Source: an uncultured Rhodopila sp.
Lineage (GTDB): Bacteria > Pseudomonadota > Alphaproteobacteria > Acetobacterales > Acetobacteraceae
Reading direction: 5' to 3'
Length of the DNA stretch: 44,117 nucleotides
Assembly (NCBI RefSeq): GCF_903915725.1
Contig: NZ_CAIWTY010000031.1
Span: 1-44,117, forward strand
Positions within the stretch are counted from its first letter, which is position 1; the number at the start of each line of letters is the position of its first letter. Position numbers and translations under genes: made by a program. Of this stretch, positions 17,618-25,566 are shown piece by piece. Below the pieces are notes generated by a model. That model was given only the letters and a program-made list of their open reading frames with translations, had not been told where the DNA came from and did not search any database.

Positions 17618-18003
17618 CGAAGAAGACTGCGGCGGGGCCGACCCAACGGCAGTTGCGCGTGGCGGAGGAAATCCGCCACGTGCTGTCGGGGGTGTTCACA
17701 CGGGCTGAGTTCCGCGATCCGGAACTGGCCGCCGCTCATATCACGGTCAATGAAGTCCGCATCGCCCCCGACCTGAAGCGCGCGACGGCGTTTATCTCGC
17801 GCCTCGGGCGGTCGGATGTCGAGGCGCTGTTGCCGTCTTTGCAGCGGGCGACGCCGTATCTGCGCGGGCAGGTGGCCAAGGCGCTGCGGTTGCGGGTGGC
17901 TCCCGATATCGTGTTCCAGCCCGACCATGCGCTGGATTACGCCATGAAGATCGAGGCGCTGATGCACCGGCCGGAGATCGCGCGGGATCTGGAAAAGGAT
18001 TGA
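17614..18003 (+). CDS. rbfA: Ribosome-binding factor A
   Basis: A 129-aa KH-like 30S maturation and cold-adaptation factor. Family features: [37 protein letters not shown] and the conserved C-terminal [20 protein letters not shown]. The start is a TTG overlapping the infB stop (TTGA). In most related genomes truB and rpsO follow directly. Here a toxin-antitoxin pair begins 57 nt downstream instead, so the operon ends early or was separated. Confidence 0.95.
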   Translation: MTKKTAAGPTQRQLRVAEEIRHVLSGVFTRAEFRDPELAAAHITVNEVRIAPDLKRATAFISRLGRSDVEALLPSLQRATPYLRGQVAKALRLRVAPDIVFQPDHALDYAMKIEALMHRPEIARDLEKD

Positions 18004-18033
18004 CGTCGGGTGGCGGTTTGGGTTAAATCTAGC

Positions 18034-18045
18034 CTGTCTGGACAG
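18034..18045. promoter_or_regulatory. Inverted repeat, probable operator of the Phd/VapC pair
   Basis: CTGTC (18034-18038) and GACAG (18041-18045) form a 5-bp inverted repeat just upstream of the GGAGG ribosome binding site of the antitoxin gene, where autoregulatory Phd-family operators usually lie. No clear -35/-10 pair could be assigned. Confidence 0.35.
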
Positions 18046-18059
18046 AACCGGAGGTTCCG

Positions 18060-18317
18060 ATGCTGGATTGGCAGTTGCAGGATGCAAAGAACCGCTTCAG
18101 TGAGGTCGTGAAGCGCGCCCGGGAGGACGGTCCTCAAACCGTGACCGTGCATGGCCAGCGCGCGGCGGTGGTTGTTTCGGCGGAGGATTACGACACGCTG
18201 GTCAAGCCGCGGATGTCCCTGGTGGATTTCCTGCTCTCTGACGCTCCCTGGCCCGATGATGTGGTTGACGCGATCAACGACCGCAGCCCGGATACCGGCC
18301 GCGACGTCGCGTTCTGA
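18060..18317 (+). CDS. Phd/YefM-family antitoxin
   Basis: An 85-aa antitoxin. LQDAKNRFSEVVKRAREDG and VTVHGQRAAVVVSAEDYDTL make up the Phd DNA-binding fold. The C-terminal segment MSLVDFLLSDAPWPDDVVDA is the toxin-binding tail seen in the FitA/Phd partners of VapC toxins. A CGGAGG ribosome binding site precedes the ATG. The stop overlaps the toxin ATG by one base. Confidence 0.9.
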   Translation: MLDWQLQDAKNRFSEVVKRAREDGPQTVTVHGQRAAVVVSAEDYDTLVKPRMSLVDFLLSDAPWPDDVVDAINDRSPDTGRDVAF

Positions 18318-18724
18318 TGTATCTGCTGGACACCTGCATGATCTCGGAGGCGCGGCGGAAGTCCCCGCCGGCGGTGATGTGGCTGCAGAAGGCCCAGTCC
18401 GACACGCTGTACCTCAGCGTGATCACCATCGGCGAGGTGACGAAGGGCGTGATGATGAAGCTGCGCACGGATCCGCCCGCTGCGGCGTCGCTGCTGCGCT
18501 GGCTGGATGAGCTGCGACTGGTTTACGCCGCCCGGATACTGCCGGTGGACGATGCGGTGGCGACCGGCTGGGGGCGGCTGATGGCGCAACGCTCCCGGCC
18601 CGTTGCGGACGCCCTGATCGCCGCGACGGCCAAGGTGCACAACAAGGTGCTGGTCACCCGCAACGTCGCGGACTTCGAGGATACCGGCGTGGATGTGATC
18701 GATCCGTGGGCGCTGTTGCGGTAG
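18317..18724 (+). CDS. vapC: VapC-type PIN-domain ribonuclease toxin
   Basis: A 135-aa PIN toxin. Acidic residues are in place: D in YLLDTCMISE, E in TIGEVTKGV, and D residues in RPVADALIAATAKVHN and VTRNVADFEDTGVDV. The TRN-ADF motif and length fit the FitB/VapC class, which cleaves tRNA or rRNA when its antitoxin is degraded. It is coupled to the antitoxin gene upstream. The cassette lies directly after rbfA, where truB would be expected. Confidence 0.9.
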   Translation: MYLLDTCMISEARRKSPPAVMWLQKAQSDTLYLSVITIGEVTKGVMMKLRTDPPAAASLLRWLDELRLVYAARILPVDDAVATGWGRLMAQRSRPVADALIAATAKVHNKVLVTRNVADFEDTGVDVIDPWALLR

Positions 18725-18781
18725 GCTGGTGGCACGAGGCTTGCTGCCCGGTTGAGGCCCTCCAGCGCGAGAAGTACGCCG

Positions 18782-19642
18782 ATGCACACGCTCGATCAGC
18801 TCAACGCCCTGCCCCCGGAAAATTTCGTTAACGCACTGATCGGGGTATTCGAGCATGCCCCCTGGGTCGCCGAAGCGGTGGCGCCGCAGCGTCCGTTTTT
18901 CACCGTTACCGCCTTGCACGACGCGTTGATGCAGGCCGTCCGCGCCGCTCCGCCTGAGGAGTGCGTTGCCTTCCTGCGCGGCCACCCGGCCCTGTCGCCG
19001 AAGGCGCTGGCGGACCCCGGCCTGACCTCCGAATCCCGCTCCGAGCAGGGCGGCCTCGGCATGGCGGCCCTCGGCGACCGCCTGGTCCGGTTCGACTCCG
19101 CCTCCACCGCTTATGAAGCGCGGTTCGGCTACCCGTTCATCGTCTGCGTCCGCCGGCAGACCCCGGCTTTCGTCCTGAGCGGCCTGGAAAAGCGCCTGGG
19201 CCACACGCCCGAGGCCGAACTGGCAGCCGCCCTGACCGAAATCGGCCACATCACCCGCCTGCGCCTGGTGGACCGGGTCAGCGGCCCCGGCATGCCGAAG
19301 ACCACCGGCCATCTGTCCTCCCACGTGCTGGACACGGCGCGCGGCAAGGCGGCGGAGGGGGTGCGGATCGAACTGTTCCGCGAAGGCGTGCGGATCAAGG
19401 AAGCCGTCACCAACCGCGACGGCCGCACCGACGAACCGCTGTTGAGCGGGGAGCCGTTGCGTATCGGCCGCTACGAACTGCGCTTCCACCTGGGCGACTA
19501 CTACAAGGACTGGCCGAACGCCGTCGAACCGCCGTTCTACGACGTCGTGCCCATCGGCTTCGGCGTGGCGGAGCCCGAGGGGCATTATCATTTGCCGCTG
19601 CTGCTCAACGCCTGGAGCTATACGACCTACCGCGGAAGTTGA
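18782..19642 (+). CDS. Fused OHCU decarboxylase-HIU hydrolase (allantoin synthase)
   Basis: A 286-aa bifunctional purine-degradation enzyme. Residues 1 to about 165 form the OHCU decarboxylase (UraD) domain, with FVNALIGVFEHAPWVAE, the catalytic-type FLRGHPALSPKAL, SRSEQGG and FGYPFIVCV. Residues about 175-286 form the transthyretin-like 5-hydroxyisourate hydrolase (UraH/PucM) domain, with LSSHVLDTARGKAAEGV, GRYELRFHLGDYY, FYDVVPIGF, HYHLPLLL and the diagnostic terminal YRGS. Together they convert the uricase product to S-allantoin. The UraD-then-UraH order matches the plant allantoin synthase. No uricase gene is in the window. The ATG at 18782 is supported by a GAGAAG ribosome binding site and by family length. 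Confidence 0.92.
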   Translation: MHTLDQLNALPPENFVNALIGVFEHAPWVAEAVAPQRPFFTVTALHDALMQAVRAAPPEECVAFLRGHPALSPKALADPGLTSESRSEQGGLGMAALGDRLVRFDSASTAYEARFGYPFIVCVRRQTPAFVLSGLEKRLGHTPEAELAAALTEIGHITRLRLVDRVSGPGMPKTTGHLSSHVLDTARGKAAEGVRIELFREGVRIKEAVTNRDGRTDEPLLSGEPLRIGRYELRFHLGDYYKDWPNAVEPPFYDVVPIGFGVAEPEGHYHLPLLLNAWSYTTYRGS

Positions 19643-19645
19643 CCC

Positions 19646-21265
19646 TCACGCGGCAGCCATCCGCAGCCGCAGCGCCTCGGTCAACGCCTCCCGCCGCGCC
19701 CATAGCGACCGGTACCACTCGATCCGCGGCGCCACCTGGTAGGCCAGCATCCGGTGCTCCGCGACATGCAGGCGGCCGGCATCGCCGAGGTCGCGGGCAA
19801 AGTCCGGCAGTGCCACCAGCCGCAACAGCCGTGCATGGAACTCGGCCGGGTCGCGGAACAGCAGCCCGGTCCGTCCGTCCTCGATGCTGTCGCCGTACAC
19901 CACCGTGCTGGCCAGCGGCGCCACCCGGCAGGCCGCCGCCTCGATGAATTTCAGGTCGGATTTCGCCCGGTTGAAGGTGGTGTCGGAGAGCGGCATCAGC
20001 GATATCTCCGACTCTCTCAGGAGCCGCAGATAGGTCTCGTAATCGCAGGTCGGGGTGAACGCCTTGTGCGGTGTCTCCAGTGCATCGAAGAACCCCTGGT
20101 CATGCACCACCTGGAACCTCAGCCGATCGGCCGCCTTGGCGGCGACGGCGTTGATCGCGGGCATCAGCGGGCGCCAGTCGCGCTCACGGTTCAGGGCCCC
20201 AAAGAACAGCGTGACCGCGGGCAGGGCGGCGAAGTTTTGTACCTCCGGCAGCGACACCACGGCGTTTGGGAACACCGCGATCTCGGGGTTGTATTTGCGC
20301 AGTGCCTCCGCCATTGCGGCTGTGCTGGTCTGTAGCGCATGGACGCCGCGGAAGGTCAGGTCGCCGCCGACCCGCATCATCTCGAAATGGTCGGGGTGAT
20401 CGTCGAACTCGGTCACCACAAGGTAGCCGGCCGCGGTCAGGCTTCTTACGGTGGCCAAGCCCTGCTCTCCGCACAGGACCGGACGGTGGAGCACGAAGAT
20501 GCGCGGGGTTTCGTCGTTCGGCTGTCTCGCATAGACCTCCGAGGTCACCACTGTCTGGACCGCGGGATCGGTTGCGATCGCCTGCAGCGGATGCACCACC
20601 CGCACATGCGACACGCCCCCCACCGGAGCCAGCATGTTGCCTGACAGCATGACCCGCTGCCGCGGTTCCTTGCGCACTCGCCAGGTCAGGTGGCTCGGCG
20701 CGGCGCGGCGAGCATATTCCGCGGGATCGATGCCGAGCGCCAACAGGCCCGGGGCGAGCGCATTGGCGAACGCCGCCGCTTCGGCCCGGTCGGGTTCATA
20801 GAGGGTGACGTCGCAAAAGGTCAGGCCGGCGTGCCGCAGGTGGCGGCGCATGGCATCCCGGCTGATCCCCTTCGGCGTCTCCGCCCCGCCGCGTAGCAGC
20901 GCATCGGCGATGCGCCAGTGCTCCGGGTTGGGGACATGGATCAGCATGACGCCATCGGGACTCAGTGCCTCGGCGTGGCGGCACAGCACCGCCGCGGGTT
21001 CGGCCGCATGCTCCAGGCTGTCGCGGTAGATGATGCAATCGAGGCCTCCAGGCAGGTCGAACGCATCGATGTCCGCCGTTGCGACTTCATCCAGGCCGGA
21101 GGCCGCGGCGTCCGGATCCGGATCGAGGCCGAGCAGGCGCGCCGCCGGGTTCAGCCGCCGGTAGGCCGCGGCCAGGCCGCCATCGCCGCAGCCGGCAAAC
21201 AGGATGGAGCGCGCCGCCAGCGGGATACGGTCCAGCAGGTCGATGTCTTGGAGGGCTGCTTGCAT
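19646..21265 (-). CDS. Fused SAM methyltransferase-glycosyltransferase
   Basis: A 539-aa two-domain protein. The N-terminal class-I methyltransferase shows motif I ILFAGCGDGGLAAAY, motif II LLGLDPDP, DCIIYRDSLEHAAEP and VMLIHVPNPEHW. The C-terminal half (from about residue 215) is GT-B-like, with a SHVRVVHPLQAIAT entry segment and the acceptor/donor segment EISLMPLSDTTFNRAKSDLK, followed by FIEAAACRVAPLAS. It is the last gene of a three-gene glycan operon. I chose ATG 21265, which leaves no overlap with the upstream gene. ATG 21301 or 21361 are alternatives; the latter would overlap the upstream gene by 52 nt. Substrates unknown. Confidence 0.82.
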   Translation of the reverse strand: MQAALQDIDLLDRIPLAARSILFAGCGDGGLAAAYRRLNPAARLLGLDPDPDAAASGLDEVATADIDAFDLPGGLDCIIYRDSLEHAAEPAAVLCRHAEALSPDGVMLIHVPNPEHWRIADALLRGGAETPKGISRDAMRRHLRHAGLTFCDVTLYEPDRAEAAAFANALAPGLLALGIDPAEYARRAAPSHLTWRVRKEPRQRVMLSGNMLAPVGGVSHVRVVHPLQAIATDPAVQTVVTSEVYARQPNDETPRIFVLHRPVLCGEQGLATVRSLTAAGYLVVTEFDDHPDHFEMMRVGGDLTFRGVHALQTSTAAMAEALRKYNPEIAVFPNAVVSLPEVQNFAALPAVTLFFGALNRERDWRPLMPAINAVAAKAADRLRFQVVHDQGFFDALETPHKAFTPTCDYETYLRLLRESEISLMPLSDTTFNRAKSDLKFIEAAACRVAPLASTVVYGDSIEDGRTGLLFRDPAEFHARLLRLVALPDFARDLGDAGRLHVAEHRMLAYQVAPRIEWYRSLWARREALTEALRLRMAAA

Positions 21266-21309
21266 CGACGATCCCGCGCAATGAACGACGCGGCGGACCA
21301 TCCAAGGTT

Positions 21310-22221
21310 TCAGCCGATCGGCTGGAGTTCGTAGGGGGAAACGTGCCGTGTACGCAAGCATGATCGGTGGTTCATCGGCGGATACCGGCGCAGCGCCGCG
21401 ACGGCCTCGAGCTGACGCGACTGGCAGCGCTGCAACGCGGCGTCCGGCGACAGTTGCGGCTCGGTCCGCGCGGCCCGTTCCAGCGCACGCGCCGCCTGGT
21501 CAATCAGCCGATGGGCCGCGATGGTGGCGCCATGGCGGGTGGTGAAGGCTGCTTTCGCAGCGAGCCATTCCGGCACGGTCGAGGGCGGCAGGACGGCGAA
21601 GCGCGGTCTGACCTCGACCGTCTCCGCCCAGTCCCGCCATTTCGCCCGGTGGATGCGGGCCAGCGGGCGGATCGGCACCCACGGCACGCGCAGCGTGTCG
21701 GCCACAATGATGCCGTGCAGCGCCTCGCTGAGCAGAACCCGGCATCGTGCGATCCGGACCAGGATCTCCAGCGGTCCGGCGCGCGGATCGATCAAAGTGA
21801 CCCCGGCGAGGGCGGCGGCGCGCTGCCAGGCGCCGCGGGCCGCAGTCTCGAAGTGGGGCATGAAGCCGATGTCGCCGTTCGTCTCGGCGTCTATCGCTAT
21901 CGCGTGCGGCAGCAGCACGGCCGGGTCGCCGAGGCCGAGATCGCGCGGCAGGCCAAGCGTCGCCGCAGTGCGCGGACCGCGGACCCAATGCACCGTCCAG
22001 GTGGCGTCCAGCGCCGGCTTGCCTTCGTAGCCGCCATAGGCCGCGCCGGCGACGAGTTTCCGCACCTCCGCCGGATGCCGCCGATCGAGGACGGAGCCGA
22101 TGCCGAGGAAGCGGGTGGCGGGGTCGTCGTCGAAGAAGCCGGGCAGCAGCGCGGGCCACAGGAGGGTGTTCAGCTCATCGCCGAAATTGGTGGTCTCGCC
22201 GCGCCATCGGTACAGGATCAC
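21310..22221 (-). CDS. Polysaccharide pyruvyl transferase family protein
   Basis: A 303-aa protein starting with the characteristic WRGETTNFGDELNTLLWP of the pyruvyl-transferase (WcaK/CsaB) superfamily. It continues with FLGIGSVLDRR, WVRGPRTAATLG, the internal FMPHFETAARGAW, and the late ARCRVLLSEALHGIIVADTL plus VPWVPIRPLARIHRAKW. It would transfer pyruvate from PEP to a glycan as a ketal. The GTG start overlaps the stop of the upstream GT2 gene (GTGA), which excludes the longer frame read upstream. Confidence 0.85.
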   Translation of the reverse strand: MILYRWRGETTNFGDELNTLLWPALLPGFFDDDPATRFLGIGSVLDRRHPAEVRKLVAGAAYGGYEGKPALDATWTVHWVRGPRTAATLGLPRDLGLGDPAVLLPHAIAIDAETNGDIGFMPHFETAARGAWQRAAALAGVTLIDPRAGPLEILVRIARCRVLLSEALHGIIVADTLRVPWVPIRPLARIHRAKWRDWAETVEVRPRFAVLPPSTVPEWLAAKAAFTTRHGATIAAHRLIDQAARALERAARTEPQLSPDAALQRCQSRQLEAVAALRRYPPMNHRSCLRTRHVSPYELQPIG

Positions 22222-23177
22222 GCGGCGACCGGGGTTGCCGTCTGGCGCACCGCCGCCTCCGTGGCGCGCCAGCCGAGGGCGGCGCGAATGAACCCGGCGG
22301 CGTAGGCCAGCCTCCAGCGGACGCCGAGAAACAGCGTTGAGTGCCGCGGCACCAGCGCGGCCGGGGCGAACAGCGCGGCGACCAGGATGCGGCGGGGCAG
22401 CTCCTTCCAGACCGTGTCCGGCCGGCGCAGCAGGCGGCGGGTCAGCACGGTGGAGGCGCCCTGCCAATACAGCCGCGACAGCAGCCAGGCCGGATCGAGC
22501 CGGCGCGCCTGGATCTGGTGGTGCACCACGATGCGCGAGTCATAGCGCACGGAGTAGCCGGCATCCTGCAAGGTCCAGGCGAGCTGGACTTCCTCATCGG
22601 ACAGCAGTGCGTCGCCGTAGCGGCCGATGGCGGTGCCGAAGCCGCCGGCGGCGAGCAGCGACAGCACATGCACCACCATGTTGGCGGCGTAGGGTTCCAG
22701 GTTTTCCGGCACCGCGGTGGTGCGGTATTCGCCGTTGCCCTCGTGCTCGATGATCGACAGCACGCCGCGCAGCGAGCGCGGCCACCAGGCGGGCAGGGGG
22801 GCCTCCCATTTCGGCAGGATGCGCCCGCCGATGAGTGCCGGGCGGCGGCCGGGCTGGGCGATGGCCTCGAGGATGGCTTCCACCCAGTCGGGGGCGGGGA
22901 TGGCATCGTCGTCGATATAGGCGATGAACTGCGTGCGTGCGGCCCAGGCCCCGGCGTTGCGGGCGAGGCTGATGCCGGGCTGCTCCAGGCGGATCAGGCG
23001 GGCGCCGTGGTGGGTGGCCATGTCCGCGAGTTCGGCGGCGGCCGGGGCTGCGGAGGCGGAGTCCACCAGCAGGATGGCGAAGCGATCGGCCGGGACGGTC
23101 TGGCGGCGCAGCCCGTTCAGGCAGTCGCGGACATAGAGCGGGCGGTCACGGGTGCAGATGCATACGGTGAGGTCCAT
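22218..23177 (-). CDS. Family 2 glycosyltransferase
   Basis: A 319-aa GT-A glycosyltransferase: LTVCICTRDRPLYVRDCL at the N-terminus, LARNAGAWAARTQFIAYIDDDAIPAPDW with the DDD metal/nucleotide-sugar motif near residue 92, and DEEVQLAWTLQDAGYSVRYD as the acceptor-side acidic region. It is the first gene of an operon with the pyruvyl transferase and the methyltransferase-glycosyltransferase, so the three likely build or decorate an exopolysaccharide or surface glycan. The C-terminal part (VAALFAPAALVP) is moderately hydrophobic and may be membrane associated. No obvious ribosome binding site. Confidence 0.88.
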   Translation of the reverse strand: MDLTVCICTRDRPLYVRDCLNGLRRQTVPADRFAILLVDSASAAPAAAELADMATHHGARLIRLEQPGISLARNAGAWAARTQFIAYIDDDAIPAPDWVEAILEAIAQPGRRPALIGGRILPKWEAPLPAWWPRSLRGVLSIIEHEGNGEYRTTAVPENLEPYAANMVVHVLSLLAAGGFGTAIGRYGDALLSDEEVQLAWTLQDAGYSVRYDSRIVVHHQIQARRLDPAWLLSRLYWQGASTVLTRRLLRRPDTVWKELPRRILVAALFAPAALVPRHSTLFLGVRWRLAYAAGFIRAALGWRATEAAVRQTATPVAA

Positions 23178-23280
23178 GGGCCACGACCGTAGGTCGGAAA
23201 AGTTGATAAAGTGTTAAGAAAGCCGGGGAAAATGCCCGACTGGGAATCTCGGTTGCATTTGACGCGCGGCTGCCCAACGC

Positions 23281-23367
23281 CGTCATGGTGGGCGAAGGCC
23301 CACCATCCACGCCTTTCCCGCGGTCAGCGAGGCAAGGCGTGGATGGTCCGCCTTCGCGGACCATGAC
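23281..23367. repeat. Palindromic three-arm repeat, copy B
   Basis: The most regular copy. A hairpin ATGGTGGGC/GCCCACCAT with loop gaag and a second hairpin ATGGTCCGC/GCGGACCAT with loop cttc flank a central stem CCACGCCTT/AAGGCGTGG. The outer ends are CGTCATG and CATGACAG, followed by GGGAGAG as in copy C. It sits between the GT2 gene and the 211-aa gene. Confidence 0.7.
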
Positions 23368-23438
23368 AGGGAGAGGACGGTGCCTCGCACAAACGAAGCG
23401 GTAATTTCCGGCCGGGTCCTTTGGCAGCCGGGGCAGCT

Positions 23439-24074
23439 TCAGGCCGCGGCGGATCGCCTGGACGCGCTGATCGCTTCCTTGACGGCGGCGGTGACCATGG
23501 CGGCTGTATCGGGAAGCCCTGGAAACGGCACGGCGGCTTGATCCGACAGACCGCCATTGGCGAACGCGCCCAGCATCATCCTGGCGTCCTGCCGCATGGA
23601 CTCCAGGTCCGCCGGGACCATCGGTATCCCGCCGACCGCAACCAGAGGCTGTTTCGAGGTCACCGGCTTTGTCTTCTCCGCCCGCACCTCGGGCGCCGGG
23701 GCAATCGCCGGCCGCGGCACCGTCAGCGGCTTGTCCAACGGCTTCCGCTTGCCCTGCATCACCTCCAGGATCGTCCTGCACTGCTCGGCCGCCCGGCTGA
23801 GCGCGACGGCATTCGAGCGATAGCGTAGAACCTGCGCATCGGACATCTCCGGCTGCATCGATAAGCGCAGATTTTCCATCGCCACCGTGCTGAAGCCGAC
23901 GATCCGGCCGGCCAGTTCCAACTCGGTCGCGGTGGCGCTGTTGTAGGCGTCCAGCAGTTCGAGGATCGCATCGCGCGCCAGTTTGGCGTCGCCGCCCGCC
24001 GCGGCGAGGTAGAACGGCAGCATGAAGCCGAGGATCTGTTCGAACAGGCAGTCGGCGGCGTTGGGTTCGGGCAT
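23439..24074 (-). CDS. Hypothetical protein, helical with a Pro-rich linker
   Basis: A 211-aa protein I do not recognise. Residues 1-110 are predicted helical (LFEQILGFMLPFYLAAAGGD, RDAILELLDAYNSATATELE). Residues 110-150 are a Pro/Lys-rich linker. The C-terminal part (DLESMRQDARMMLGAFANGG; AMVTAAVKEAISAS) is again helical. Upstream on the minus strand a TTGCTT and a TAGAAA lie 17 nt apart, and an 11-nt-spaced direct repeat GAACAT occurs between them and the ATG (24090-24106), a possible operator. It is monocistronic. Confidence 0.7.
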   Translation of the reverse strand: MPEPNAADCLFEQILGFMLPFYLAAAGGDAKLARDAILELLDAYNSATATELELAGRIVGFSTVAMENLRLSMQPEMSDAQVLRYRSNAVALSRAAEQCRTILEVMQGKRKPLDKPLTVPRPAIAPAPEVRAEKTKPVTSKQPLVAVGGIPMVPADLESMRQDARMMLGAFANGGLSDQAAVPFPGLPDTAAMVTAAVKEAISASRRSAAA

Positions 24075-24222
24075 GGCGGTGCTCGGTTAATGTTCGTGTT
24101 ATGTTCTTTCTATCGCAGGTTGCGGAACAAAGCAACCATAATTTTGGCGGGGAGTCCGCTCCATGGCGATCCGGCCCCTGCGGAGGCGCGGGTGGGCATC
24201 CGATGGCTCTGCCGGGGGATGC

Positions 24223-24762
24223 TTACGTTTGTCCAAGCCGATCGTAGAAAAGCACCTGGAGTCCCGGGACGAGCTGCGCCAGAACGTCGAAATCGCTGTC
24301 TTCCGTGACGACGGTGAAGCCGGCCTTGCGCGCGAGCACGGCTGTCAGCGCGTCGCTGATCAGCTCGACCCGATCGAAGGCGGTCGCGATCTTGCCGCCG
24401 CCGCCGGCAACCGCTCGGGCAGCCCGGCCGGCCAAGGCTCCGGCCTCAAGCCAATCGGCGTCGGCCGGAACCAGCACCTTGGCCGGGTCCATGCGCGACA
24501 GCAGGGCATCGTATGTGGCCAGGACCCGGGCCGTGCCGGGATGGTCCGGGTCCAGCCGCCCGCGTACCCAGGCCAGTTCCGCTCTGGCCGGCGCGGCCAC
24601 AAACAGGCGCGGCAGCGCTTCAAGTAACTGGCGCAGGACTTGTGGCCCCCGGCCGGCCAACGCGTTGATGAAGACGTTGGTGTCCAGCAGTATGGGACCT
24701 TCAGGCACGCCGGTTCCCAGTTTCGGCAACGCGGCGCGTGGTCGCGGGACCGCCGGTGTCAT
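24223..24762 (-). CDS. PIN-domain protein (probable toxin)
   Basis: A 179-aa PIN protein: PILLDTNVFINALAGRG, the helical middle with LLEALPRLFVAAPARAELAW, and the C-terminal acidic sites in ELISDALTAVLARKAGF and VTEDSDFDVLAQL. The 24 residues before the PIN strand are atypical, and an in-frame GTG at 24708, preceded by GGGAA, is a plausible alternative start. It follows the 110-aa ribbon-helix-helix-like gene by 12 nt, the order antitoxin then toxin. Longer than classical VapC. Confidence 0.8.
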   Translation of the reverse strand: MTPAVPRPRAALPKLGTGVPEGPILLDTNVFINALAGRGPQVLRQLLEALPRLFVAAPARAELAWVRGRLDPDHPGTARVLATYDALLSRMDPAKVLVPADADWLEAGALAGRAARAVAGGGGKIATAFDRVELISDALTAVLARKAGFTVVTEDSDFDVLAQLVPGLQVLFYDRLGQT

Positions 24763-24774
24763 CGTTTGGCCAGG

Positions 24775-25107
24775 TCAGAGGTCGATCTGATCGAGCACTT
24801 CGGGCGGGGTGTCGGCGAGCGTGCCCCAATTGCGGGCCAGCCATGGACCCAGTTCGTCCTCGGTGGCCAGTGACGCGAGGGCGGCGGTGATCACGGCCGC
24901 CGGCGAGGTGGTGCCGATGCGCTTCGCCGCTGCCTGGAACAGTCTTGGCGGGACCTTGGCGTTGAAATGCTTGGTTTTCGGGCCGTCCAGAAGGCCCAAG
25001 CCCTCGGCGATACGCAACGCCACCGTGCAACTTTCGCCGCCGGGTGGGAGTTTGGTTGCGGCGTGCCGCCGCGGTCCGTGCGGCTGACCGGTTTTGGCGG
25101 TGGCCAT
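24775..25107 (-). CDS. Probable antitoxin with ribbon-helix-helix-like C-half
   Basis: A 110-aa protein. Residues about 44-80 (KHFNAKVPPRLFQAAAKRIG, then TSPAAVITAALASLA) look like a strand plus two helices, as in ribbon-helix-helix regulators, although the N-terminal 40 residues are basic and less ordered. GGAGG lies 9 nt before the ATG. Upstream, GTTAC/GTAAC (minus strand) forms a 15-nt-spaced inverted repeat. Assignment as an antitoxin rests mainly on being directly upstream of a PIN gene. Confidence 0.65.
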   Translation of the reverse strand: MATAKTGQPHGPRRHAATKLPPGGESCTVALRIAEGLGLLDGPKTKHFNAKVPPRLFQAAAKRIGTTSPAAVITAALASLATEDELGPWLARNWGTLADTPPEVLDQIDL

Positions 25108-25276
25108 GTGAGATGCCTCCGTGGTGTTACTTTATGGTGGCTTTGGTAACGCCAAGCCGGGCCTCGCGCCACACCTGTTTCGTCGCGCCGCATGGCGGCG
25201 CGGAGGACCGCCAGCCCATGGCCGTGCCTCGCGGCAACGGCTGCGCCGGGCGGCGGCGGATGGAACCCCGGCCGCC

Positions 25277-25462
25277 TCACGGAAGCGGCAGGGAAGCCAG
25301 TGTCAGACCGAAGTAGATCCACGGGATAAGCCGGTGCCACCGCAGCAGATGCGCCACGGAGGCGATCCCGTAGAGCACGGCGTGGGGTGGAACGCGCATC
25401 AGGCCGTCGACCAGGGCCGCGGCGGTCGGGTCTTGCCCGAGGAACCAGATGAATGGGGACAT
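25277..25462 (-). CDS. Possible small membrane protein
   Basis: A 61-aa frame with hydrophobic stretches (PHAVLYGIASVAHLL and IPWIYFGLTLASLPLP) and a GGAG 11 nt before the ATG. The start codon and ribosome binding site lie inside the palindromic element at 25452-25527, so the gene could be chance or could have been created by that insertion. No family recognised. Confidence 0.3.
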   Translation of the reverse strand: MSPFIWFLGQDPTAAALVDGLMRVPPHAVLYGIASVAHLLRWHRLIPWIYFGLTLASLPLP

Positions 25463-25527
25463 TTTGGACTGCTCCGTTGATGGAGCCGTCCAACTACGGC
25501 ATAGACATAACGGGACGTGTCCCCATT
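25452..25527. repeat. REP/MITE-like 76-nt element with nested inverted repeats
   Basis: The ends are a perfect 10-bp inverted repeat, AATGGGGACA (25452-25461) and TGTCCCCATT (25518-25527). Inside, GGAC/GTCC and CTCC/GGAG form a nested hairpin at about 25466-25491. The right end also contains the near-palindrome GGGACGTGTCCC. The size and shape fit a REP- or MITE-type non-autonomous element. It lies 39 nt upstream of the 309-aa gene. Confidence 0.5.
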
Positions 25528-25566
25528 ACTTTCCCCGATTCACGGCCAAACTCACGGAGAAACCGT

